From: Sulfurospirillum multivorans DSM 12446
GTDB taxonomy: Bacteria; Campylobacterota; Campylobacteria; Campylobacterales; Sulfurospirillaceae
Direction: 5' to 3'
Length of the DNA stretch: 64,000 nucleotides
NCBI RefSeq assembly: GCF_000568815.1
Contig: NZ_CP007201.1
Span: 806,001-870,000 of the forward strand
Below are positions 57,943 through 64,000 of the stretch, in pieces. Position numbers and translations under genes: made by a program. The notes beneath the pieces are model-generated. The model had not been told where the DNA came from and did not search any database. It saw only the letters and a program-made list of their open reading frames with translations. The stretch's first letter is position 1. Every line of letters starts with the position of its first letter.

Positions 57943-58581
57943 ATGGATCGTATTCGTACTGTTTCTTGTTTTTCAAAACTGAACGATGAGCAAATTGAAA
58001 AGCTTAAAAAAATTTCCGTCATTAAAAAGTTTAGCGCCAAAGAGATTTTGTTTTACGAAGGCGATGCGCCCATCTATCTTTATGTTTTGCTTCAAGGAAC
58101 GCTTAAAGTGTATAAGACCAATCACAAAGGGCAACAGATTTTTTTGCATCAGTTTTATCCCGGTGGTTTGGTGGCGGAGTTGGCGAATTTTGAGAACATT
58201 CCTTACCCAGCAACAGCGGAATTTATGAGTGAGAGTGAAGTGCTTCGCATTGACTACAAGGCGTTGGAGCATGATTTTTTCAAGAACCCAGACATCTCGT
58301 TTGAGATTATCAAATCCCTCATTGCAAAACATAAAATCCTCATTGATGTCATTCAAAAAGAGGTGATTTTAACCGCTGATGCCAAAGTGGCGAAGTTTAT
58401 CCTGGAAAATGGCGAACTGTTTAAAACACTCAAAAACACCCAAGTGGCTTCCATTCTCAACCTGACTCCCGAAACACTCTCCCGTACGCTTTCTAAGTTT
58501 AAATCCTCAGGATTTATCGAGCTTGATGACAAGCATCATATTCGTGTATTGGACGCTCAAAAATTAGAAGAAGTCCTCTAG
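57943..58581 (+). CDS. Crp/Fnr family transcriptional regulator
   Basis: Protein of 212 aa. A cyclic-nucleotide-type sensor barrel (~10-115: ILFYEGDAPIYLYVLLQGTLKVYK, GGLVAELANF) and a dimer helix precede the winged HTH (~145-212, VASILNLTPETLSRTLSKFKSSGFIEL). There is only one cysteine (Cys6), so it cannot hold the FNR [4Fe-4S] cluster. It more likely senses through the barrel, as DNR or NssR types do for NO or nitrosative signals. The recognition helix ETLSRTLSKF is FNR/DNR-like (E-SR). It lies directly upstream of nrfHA with a matching palindrome, so nrf control is inferred. Confidence 0.9.
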   Translation: MDRIRTVSCFSKLNDEQIEKLKKISVIKKFSAKEILFYEGDAPIYLYVLLQGTLKVYKTNHKGQQIFLHQFYPGGLVAELANFENIPYPATAEFMSESEVLRIDYKALEHDFFKNPDISFEIIKSLIAKHKILIDVIQKEVILTADAKVAKFILENGELFKTLKNTQVASILNLTPETLSRTLSKFKSSGFIELDDKHHIRVLDAQKLEEVL

Positions 58582-58597
58582 CCTTATTTACATTTCA

Positions 58598-58611
58598 TTG
58601 ACATAGGTCAA
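58598..58611 (+). promoter_or_regulatory. Crp/Fnr-type operator upstream of nrfH
   Basis: TTGAC-ATAG-GTCAA is a perfect 5-4-5 inverted repeat close to FNR/DNR boxes (TTGAT-N4-ATCAA). Its centre (58604.5) lies 31 nt before the centre of a TACAAT -10 box, exactly class II activator spacing (-41.5). The Crp/Fnr regulator encoded just upstream is the natural ligand. Confidence 0.7.
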
Positions 58612-58632
58612 GGTTTTTTTCGCCTTTCTTTA

Positions 58633-58638
58633 TACAAT
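58633..58638 (+). promoter_or_regulatory. -10 box of nrfHA
   Basis: TACAAT at 58633-58638, downstream of the regulator box and with no -35 needed if activated. The predicted transcription start is near 58646, giving a ~150-nt leader that contains one TTACATGTAA (58757-58766). Confidence 0.5.
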
Positions 58639-58794
58639 ACCCTAGAGCTTTCACTAGATTATTACATTCAATTAAAATTAATAATTAGGAGGTTGTGAGT
58701 CTTTGGGTACAAGGTGCGGTTTTGCCTTGTATTGGGTCGAATAAGGCGTTGTTGTTTTACATGTAAAGCAACACAGAACATCAAAGGAGGAAAT

Positions 58795-59328
58795 GTGAAA
58801 AAGAGTAATTTCCTAAAGTACGCGGCACTCTTTGTTTTTGTCGTAGCCATCGGCTTTTTTGCCTACGTGGTTCACGCATCCAAAGCGCTGTCGTATCTCT
58901 CCAGTGATCCAAAAGCCTGTATCAACTGTCACGTCATGAATACGCAATATGCGACATGGCAACACAGTTCACACGCACAGAGGGCTGGGTGTATCGATTG
59001 TCACTTACCACGCGATAACATGGTTAACAAATACATTGCCAAAGCGCGCGATGGGTATAACCATAGCGTAGCATTTACGTTCAATACGTACAAAAATGCG
59101 ATTAAAATTAGTGATGATGGGGCGAAGAGAGTTCAGGAGAATTGTATTGCGTGTCACGCGAGTTTAACCTCTCAAATGGTTAAAAATGCCGATGCAAATC
59201 ACAATTATGACGACCCAAGCGTCGCTACGGGAAGACGATGTTGGGAGTGTCATAAGGGCGTGCCACACGGCAAAGTAAGAGGTCTTACGACAACACCGAA
59301 TAATTTGGGTGTTAAAGAAGTACAGTAA
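58795..59328 (+). CDS. nrfH: NrfH membrane-anchored tetraheme quinol dehydrogenase
   Basis: Protein of 177 aa, NapC/NirT family. One N-terminal membrane helix (~6-27) is followed by four heme c motifs: CINCH (~42), CIDCH (~66), CIACH (~117) and CWECH (~149). NrfH takes electrons from menaquinol and passes them to NrfA. The start is GTG 58795 with a strong AAAGGAGG at 58784-58790; upstream in-frame codons to 58714 lie in the leader and add two unlikely cysteine-containing segments. nrfA follows 11 nt after the stop. Confidence 0.96.
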   Translation: MKKSNFLKYAALFVFVVAIGFFAYVVHASKALSYLSSDPKACINCHVMNTQYATWQHSSHAQRAGCIDCHLPRDNMVNKYIAKARDGYNHSVAFTFNTYKNAIKISDDGAKRVQENCIACHASLTSQMVKNADANHNYDDPSVATGRRCWECHKGVPHGKVRGLTTTPNNLGVKEVQ

Positions 59329-59339
59329 AAGGAGAAATG

Positions 59340-60872
59340 ATGAATAAGTTCAAAGTATTACTGGTTGGCTCATTGGTTGCTATCGGCGCAATGGCATTAT
59401 TGGCTGGCAATATCACCGAAAGAGAAAAACAAAGAGTCGAACTTGCCAAAGCACCAAGCGAGGCAGGCATCGAGGGCAAAGAAAAAAGCGAAGAGTGGGC
59501 AAAATACTATCCTCGTCAATTTGATTCTTGGAAAAAAACCAAAGAGAGCGATGATCTAGATGATATGCTGGCGAAAAAACCTTACCTTGCGGTTGCGTGG
59601 GCTGGGTATGCTTTTGCAAAAGATTACAATGCGCCACGTGGGCATTACTACGCGGTACAAGATAACATCAATTCGCTTAGAACGGGTGCTCCAACGGACG
59701 CTAAAACAGGTCCTCTTCCAACGGCATGTTGGACATGTAAATCACCCGATGTTCCTCGTTTGATCGAAGAAGATGGTGAGTTAGAGTTCTTTACGGGCAA
59801 ATGGGCAAAATACGGCTCACAAGTCGTTAATTCTATTGGCTGTGCCACGTGTCATGATGACAAAACAGCGCAACTTCAAGTGCGTGTTCCTCACCTCAAT
59901 CGCGGTCTAGCAGCAGCAGGTCTTAAAAGCTTTGAAGAGTCTACGCACCAAGAGAAACGCTCTTTGGTCTGTGCACAATGTCACGTAGAGTACTACTTTA
60001 AAAAGACAGAGTGGAAAGATGCGAAAGATGTGAACAAAACAGCGATGGTTGTTACCCTTCCATGGGCAAAAGGCTTGAGCATTGAAGGTATGGAGAAATA
60101 TTATGATGAAATTAATTTCTCTGACTGGACACACAGCATCTCTAAAACACCAATGCTTAAAGCACAACATCCTGGTTATGAGCTTTGGACAACAGGTATT
60201 CACGGACAAAAAGGTGTTTCATGTGCGGATTGTCACATGCCTTACACCCAAGAGGGTTCTGTGAAGTATTCTGATCACCAAATTGGAAATCCACTTAAAA
60301 ATATGGATAAAAGTTGTATGAACTGCCACAGAGAGAGCGAAGATAAACTCAGAGGCATCGTTCAACAAAAAGTGGAGCGCAAAGATTTCATGATGGACAT
60401 CGCGTTTGACAACATCGCCAAAGCACACATTGAGACGGGCAAAGCGATGGAAGTGGGTGCAAGTGATGCTGAGCTTAAAGAGATTCGTACCCTCATCCGT
60501 CATGGACAATGGAGAGGCGATATGGCGATTGCAGGTCATGGTGCGTTCTTCCATGCTCCTGAAGAGGTCTTACGCCTTTTAGGATCCGCCAACGAGCAAG
60601 CGCAACAAGCACGTCTAAAACTGGTCAGCGTTCTTGCCAAACACGGTGTCATGGACTACGTTGCACCTGATTTTGACACGAAAGACAAAGCGCAGAAAAT
60701 CGCTAAAGTCGATATGCCAGCCTTGATTGCTGAGAAGTTAAAATTTAAAGAGACACTAGAAAAAGAGTGGAAAAAAGAGGCATCTGCTAAAGGCAGACTC
60801 GCTCCAAATTCCGTTGCTCTTGATCCAGCGGTGGACAGCAAATCTTCTTACTTCGATAAAAACAAGAAGTAA
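59340..60872 (+). CDS. nrfA: cytochrome c nitrite reductase NrfA (pentaheme, ammonia-forming)
   Basis: Protein of 510 aa with an N-terminal export signal (~1-22). Five heme motifs are present: the catalytic CWTCK (~130, lysine-ligated) and then CATCH (~168), CAQCH (~211), CADCH (~295) and CMNCH (~326). It reduces nitrite by six electrons to ammonium in the periplasm, as the NrfHA complex. ATG 59340 has better spacing from AAAAGGAG than ATG 59337. The CXXCK site normally needs a dedicated heme lyase, and nrfI follows downstream. Confidence 0.97.
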   Translation: MNKFKVLLVGSLVAIGAMALLAGNITEREKQRVELAKAPSEAGIEGKEKSEEWAKYYPRQFDSWKKTKESDDLDDMLAKKPYLAVAWAGYAFAKDYNAPRGHYYAVQDNINSLRTGAPTDAKTGPLPTACWTCKSPDVPRLIEEDGELEFFTGKWAKYGSQVVNSIGCATCHDDKTAQLQVRVPHLNRGLAAAGLKSFEESTHQEKRSLVCAQCHVEYYFKKTEWKDAKDVNKTAMVVTLPWAKGLSIEGMEKYYDEINFSDWTHSISKTPMLKAQHPGYELWTTGIHGQKGVSCADCHMPYTQEGSVKYSDHQIGNPLKNMDKSCMNCHRESEDKLRGIVQQKVERKDFMMDIAFDNIAKAHIETGKAMEVGASDAELKEIRTLIRHGQWRGDMAIAGHGAFFHAPEEVLRLLGSANEQAQQARLKLVSVLAKHGVMDYVAPDFDTKDKAQKIAKVDMPALIAEKLKFKETLEKEWKKEASAKGRLAPNSVALDPAVDSKSSYFDKNKK

Positions 60873-60879
60873 AGTTTTA

Positions 60880-60908
60880 ACACCAAGAGAGTTTTCCTCT
60901 CTTGGTGT
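60880..60908 (+). terminator. strong hairpin after nrfA
   Basis: ACACCAAGAGAG (60880-60891) pairs perfectly with CTCTCTTGGTGT (60897-60908) around a 5-nt loop, 8 nt after the nrfA stop. A TTTTT run occurs only ten bases later, inside the adjoining MITE-like element. It is a probable terminator or mRNA-stabilising stem separating nrfHA from nrfI. Confidence 0.65.
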
Positions 60909-60909
60909 A

Positions 60910-61081
60910 TAATAGACTTTTTGCATAACCCATTGAAAGAAGAGTATCGCTTATAGCACATCACCTTTCAAAACTAAAAACATCGCCATAGCTTTGGCTA
61001 TGACTCAATTTTAAGTTTCAAAAATTAACGCACTCTAAGCAAACTCTTTATTTTTTCAAGAGTTATGCAAAAAGTCTAATA
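60910..61081. mobile_element. MITE-like element with terminal inverted repeats and TAATA duplication
   Basis: The ends GACTTTTTGCATAAC (60915-60929) and its exact inverse (61062-61076) are 15-bp perfect terminal repeats; similarity continues imperfectly inward (TTGAAA...AGAGT). The 162-bp element is flanked by a direct TAATA on each side (60910-60914, 61077-61081), consistent with a target duplication, although a TA duplication with 17-bp repeats is also possible. The interior has a CATAGC/GCTATG hairpin and no coding frame. A non-autonomous insertion sequence derivative is the best reading; the parent family is unknown. Confidence 0.6.
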
Positions 61082-61083
61082 TC

Positions 61084-61112
61084 CTTAAACTGCCATATTT
61101 TGGCATTTTAAG
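61084..61112 (+). other. hairpin in the nrfI leader
   Basis: CTTAAACTGCCA (61084-61095) faces TGGCATTTTAAG (61101-61112), 11 of 12 pairs, 23 nt before the nrfI GTG. It could be an attenuator, an RNA-processing site or a leftover of an older intergenic structure. Confidence 0.4.
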
Positions 61113-61134
61113 TGTGTTACTACAAAGGACAAAC

Positions 61135-63510
61135 GTGTTGCTCAAAGTTTTTGGCTCCTACAAAACAACGCTGATACTGCTCTTCTTTTTAGCCGTAGGT
61201 GCTGCGATTGCAACCTTTGTGGAAAATGACTTTGGCACAGCCGTTGCGCGTTATTATGTCTACAATGCCATCTGGTACGAAGCACTTTTGGTTCTTGCCG
61301 CAATTAACCTTGCTATCGCACTTTACCGCTCCAAAATGATTTTACATGTAAGCCGTTTTACTTTCCATGCGGCGTTTATTCTCATTCTTATAGGATCAGG
61401 TCTCACACGTTACTTTGGTGTGGATGGTGTGATGAAAATACGTGAAGGCTCAAGCTCCAATGTCATCTTTTCCAGTGAAAAAAACGCAGAGATCACGTTA
61501 CCGTTTGCGGTGCATCTGAATGACTTTGAATTAGAGCGCTATTACGGCAGTCGTTCACCTTCGGCGTATACCAGCGATGTTGAGGTGCGAGATGGCAACA
61601 CAACGCTGGGTGCGCAGATCTACATGAATCACACGCTCATCTACAAAGGGTATAAATTTTTTCAAACCTTTTACGACCCCGATGAAAAAGGCACGATTCT
61701 CTCCGTCACTAAAGACCCTGGTGTTGAAGTGACCTATGTGGGCTACGCGCTGCTTTTTTTAGGGCTTTTTTTAAATCTGTTTGATCCCAAATCGCGCTTT
61801 CGTAAACTCATCTCGGAGGTAAAAAGCAGTTCACTTCTCGTTGTTTTGGTGCTGTTGGTTCAAACGCCGTTATGGTGCGAGAGCGAATATGTGCAAACGT
61901 ATTTGCAAGAACACCAAAGTAAGAGCAAAGAGGTCAGTGACGCGTTTGGAAAACTGGTCGTGCAGTCGCGCATGGGGCGCATGAAGCCTTTTGATACGTT
62001 AAGCCAAGAGGTGCTTTATAAACTGAGCGGTAAAAATAGTCTGTACGAAATGGACGCGATGCAAGTGGCGCTTGGTATGCTCTCGCACCCCAGTGTGTGG
62101 AAGAATCTGCCGATGATTCAGACCAAAACGCCTAAGCTTCGAGAGTTCATCGGCATTGCGAAAGATCAAAAATTGGCAAGCTTTGAGGACTTTTTTGACG
62201 GGCATCGCTACAAACTAGACGCTGAGCTTCAAAAAGCGCTCGCGATGAAACCAAGTCAGCGCGGTACCTTTGAGAACGATCTGATCAAAGTCGATGAGCG
62301 CCTGAGCATCGCGTTTATGCTCTACCAAGGCGTACTCTTTAAAATCTTCCCACTGCCCCATGATGCTAACCACACATGGCTTGCCTTCGAGCAGATGTTT
62401 GCGCAATTAGAGGGCGTGGAAGCCGACAAAGTGCAAGAGAGCTCCACCGCATTTATCGAAGCACTGTTTGAGCGAAATTATGCCAAAGCACTTTTACATG
62501 TAAAGACCTTTTCGCAGTTTCAAAGCAACTATGGTGCTGAAATTATGCCCTCATCCACGCACATTCAGATCGAAATTCTCTACAACAAACTGATGCTTTT
62601 TGAGCGTTTAACGTTGGCGTACATATTTTTAGGTTTGGTACTTTTAGTCGTCGCGTTTGGACGCGTTTTTGCGCCTCAAACCTTTACATGTAAACTCGAC
62701 CGACCGCTGTTTTTCCTCGTGGCGACATTGTTTGTCGTGCATACCTGTGGACTCGCTTTAAGGTGGTACATCAGCGGACATGCGCCACTCAGCGATACGT
62801 ACGAATCCATCGTCTACATCGCGTGGTCGTGTCTGCTTTTTTGCATGCTCTTTTTGCGCCGTTCGCTCTTTGCGCTCTCGGGCTCGGTGATGATGGCAGG
62901 CATCTTTATGTTTGTCGCACATCTCGGGCACATTGACCCAGAGATCACCAACCTTGTGCCCGTTTTAAAATCCTTTTGGCTTAGTGTTCATGTCTCCATC
63001 ATCACGGCGAGTTATGGCTTTTTAGCGCTTGGCTGTGCGTTGGGACTGTTCACGCTCATCCTCTTTACATGTAAACGCTCAATCAAGATCGTTGCGACCA
63101 TCAAACACCTGAGCGCCATCAATGAAATCACCTTGATTTTAGGCTTGAGTCTTTTGGTCATCGGTAACTTTTTAGGCGGTATTTGGGCGAATGAATCGTG
63201 GGGGCGTTACTGGGGGTGGGATCCAAAAGAGACGTGGGCGTATATCTCCATTTTGGTCTACGCGATCATTTTACATGTAAGACTGGTGCCACGGTTTTAC
63301 TCACACTATCTCTTTGCGGTGTTCTCGCTTTTAGGCTTTGCGTCCATCTTGATGACCTACTTTGGTGTGAACTTTTACTTAGCGGGCATGCACTCTTACG
63401 CCACGGGCGATCCTGTGCCAATTCCCCTTTGGGTGTATGTGTGCAGTGGTGTGGTCGCATGTTTGATTATAATGTCGTATAAAAATAAAAATCTTAAGGA
63501 AGAAAAATGA
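61135..63510 (+). CDS. nrfI: CcsBA-type cytochrome c synthase, NrfI-like
   Basis: Protein of 791 aa, a natural fusion of ResB/CcsB (~1-270, four membrane segments around a periplasmic region) and CcsA (~495-791). The heme-handling tryptophan motif is WGRYWGWDPKETWAYIS (~690). It exports heme and ligates it to apocytochromes in the periplasm. Wolinella NrfI is the CcsBA form needed for the CXXCK heme of NrfA, and position after nrfHA supports that name. GTG 61135 has AAAGGA 5 nt upstream; the GTG at 61114 overlaps the hairpin. Five exact TTACATGTAA copies lie inside it, more than in any other gene here. The stop overlaps the next ATG. Confidence 0.92.
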   Translation: MLLKVFGSYKTTLILLFFLAVGAAIATFVENDFGTAVARYYVYNAIWYEALLVLAAINLAIALYRSKMILHVSRFTFHAAFILILIGSGLTRYFGVDGVMKIREGSSSNVIFSSEKNAEITLPFAVHLNDFELERYYGSRSPSAYTSDVEVRDGNTTLGAQIYMNHTLIYKGYKFFQTFYDPDEKGTILSVTKDPGVEVTYVGYALLFLGLFLNLFDPKSRFRKLISEVKSSSLLVVLVLLVQTPLWCESEYVQTYLQEHQSKSKEVSDAFGKLVVQSRMGRMKPFDTLSQEVLYKLSGKNSLYEMDAMQVALGMLSHPSVWKNLPMIQTKTPKLREFIGIAKDQKLASFEDFFDGHRYKLDAELQKALAMKPSQRGTFENDLIKVDERLSIAFMLYQGVLFKIFPLPHDANHTWLAFEQMFAQLEGVEADKVQESSTAFIEALFERNYAKALLHVKTFSQFQSNYGAEIMPSSTHIQIEILYNKLMLFERLTLAYIFLGLVLLVVAFGRVFAPQTFTCKLDRPLFFLVATLFVVHTCGLALRWYISGHAPLSDTYESIVYIAWSCLLFCMLFLRRSLFALSGSVMMAGIFMFVAHLGHIDPEITNLVPVLKSFWLSVHVSIITASYGFLALGCALGLFTLILFTCKRSIKIVATIKHLSAINEITLILGLSLLVIGNFLGGIWANESWGRYWGWDPKETWAYISILVYAIILHVRLVPRFYSHYLFAVFSLLGFASILMTYFGVNFYLAGMHSYATGDPVPIPLWVYVCSGVVACLIIMSYKNKNLKEEK

Positions 63511-64000
63511 AAAAATTCTCTATGGCTCTTGTGACGCTCGCCTGTAGTTTAGCCCTTCACGCAGGAGATGTCTTTGAAGGAACGGTGGTCGATACGCTCA
63601 ATGGTGGCGGTTACACCTATCTGCAGATTGATGATACCAAGAAAAAATACTGGGTTGCGGTTGAGGGAACGAAGGTTGAAAAAGGGACGGAAGTGCGTTT
63701 CACTGAAGAGTTACGTGCTAAAAATTTTGAGAGCAAATCGCTTAACCGCACGTTTGACGAGATCGTTTTTGCTTCCAACCTTCAGTACCGCACACAAGTT
63801 CCTGAAAAGGGCAATTTAGCGCTTATTAATGAGCAAGTTAAAGAGTCTCCTTACAAACAAAACGGTACCATGAGTGTTAAAGAAGCGTGGGAAAAACGTG
63901 CCAGTTTGAAAGACAAAACGATCGCGATTCGAGGCCGTGTTGTGAAAGCATCACCCAATATTATCGGAGTTAACTGGATTCATATTCAAGATGGTACGGG
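63507..64000 (+). CDS. nrfJ: NrfJ-like secreted OB-fold protein (3' end outside window)
   Basis: At least 164 codons are open from ATG 63507 to the window edge. A signal peptide (MKKFSMALVTLACSLALHA) precedes two apparent OB-type beta segments: GDVFEGTVVDTLNGGGYTYL (~20-65) and TIAIRGRVVKASPNIIGVNW (~130 onward). Coupled to nrfI by a 4-nt overlap with AAGGAAG upstream. Wolinella has nrfJ after nrfI, which suggests the name. The biochemical role is unknown; an accessory function in nitrite reductase maturation is inferred. Confidence 0.75.
   Translation, partial: MKKFSMALVTLACSLALHAGDVFEGTVVDTLNGGGYTYLQIDDTKKKYWVAVEGTKVEKGTEVRFTEELRAKNFESKSLNRTFDEIVFASNLQYRTQVPEKGNLALINEQVKESPYKQNGTMSVKEAWEKRASLKDKTIAIRGRVVKASPNIIGVNWIHIQDGT

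Noticed and set aside
57943-58581. The regulator as classical FNR
   Set aside because: The N-terminal cysteine cluster is absent; only one cysteine is found.

Overview
The window looks like a chromosomal segment of a free-living Campylobacterota bacterium, most likely Sulfurospirillum or a close relative. This is inferred from protein content and gene order, not from any database search. Several blocks follow gene orders I remember from Campylobacter jejuni: rodA / rluA-type pseudouridine synthase / flpA / trmB / ftsE / ftsX / M23 / pyrH / rpoZ / spoT / tyrS; adk-aspS-nadK-recN-cbrR-tatD-mltD-rlpA through lptC-lptA-engB-mreD-mrdA; and metG-small protein-fbp-mobB-lipoprotein-slt-yggT-gltX. The cytochrome c nitrite reductase cluster nrfHAIJ at the right end is arranged as in Wolinella. 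Genes are tightly packed with frequent 1-20 nt overlaps. There is no gene-free stretch over 300 bases; the longest, 60873-61134, holds a terminator, a MITE-like element and a hairpin.

Layout. 1-5.3 kb: end of a chemoreceptor, a FlxA-like Ser/Thr-rich protein with a FliA-like promoter, and dnaE. 5.3-8.6 kb, reverse strand: flgS, a duplicated DUF1538 membrane protein, a PII-like protein and a CBS-pair protein. 8.7-13.5 kb: a PLP enzyme, trkH, trkA, a secreted unknown and a CAU tRNA. 13.6-28 kb: rodA, then the cell-division and stringent-response block ending in an AMIN/amidase. 28-31 kb, reverse: a CinA-like protein, adk, aspS. 31-38 kb: a membrane diguanylate cyclase, a lipoprotein, nadK, recN, lactate permease, and a double-receiver diguanylate cyclase. 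38-46.4 kb: wall hydrolases, hisB, LPS synthesis and export, and cell-elongation genes. 46.4-57.8 kb, mainly reverse: pfpI, ybeY, metG, fbp, mobB, slt, yggT, a degenerate glutamyl-tRNA synthetase and a glutaminyl-tRNA synthetase. 57.9-64 kb: Crp/Fnr regulator, nrfH, nrfA, MITE-like element, nrfI and a partial nrfJ-like gene.

The most striking signals are these. (1) The palindrome TTACATGTAA occurs at least 32 times by hand count where about 0.1-0.2 copies are expected. It lies in coding DNA as the tripeptides LHV or TCK/TCN, and in intergenic DNA, where pairs of copies form hairpin arms. (2) An intact gltX-family gene that has lost both class I synthetase ATP-binding signatures sits in the same operon as a GlnRS carrying a YqeY/GatB-type tail, which suggests replacement of the indirect Gln-tRNA pathway. 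(3) A 162-bp MITE-like element with perfect terminal inverted repeats splits the nrf cluster. (4) A perfect TTGAC-N4-GTCAA box sits at class II activator distance upstream of nrfH, next to a cysteine-poor Crp/Fnr regulator.

Functionally, the window joins envelope growth (RodA, PBP2, MreD-like, FtsEX-EnvC-amidase, MltD, RlpA, Slt, Lpt) with central metabolism (PyrH, Adk, NadK, Fbp), translation (TyrRS, AspRS, MetRS, GlnRS) and an ammonifying nitrite respiration module with its own cytochrome c synthase.
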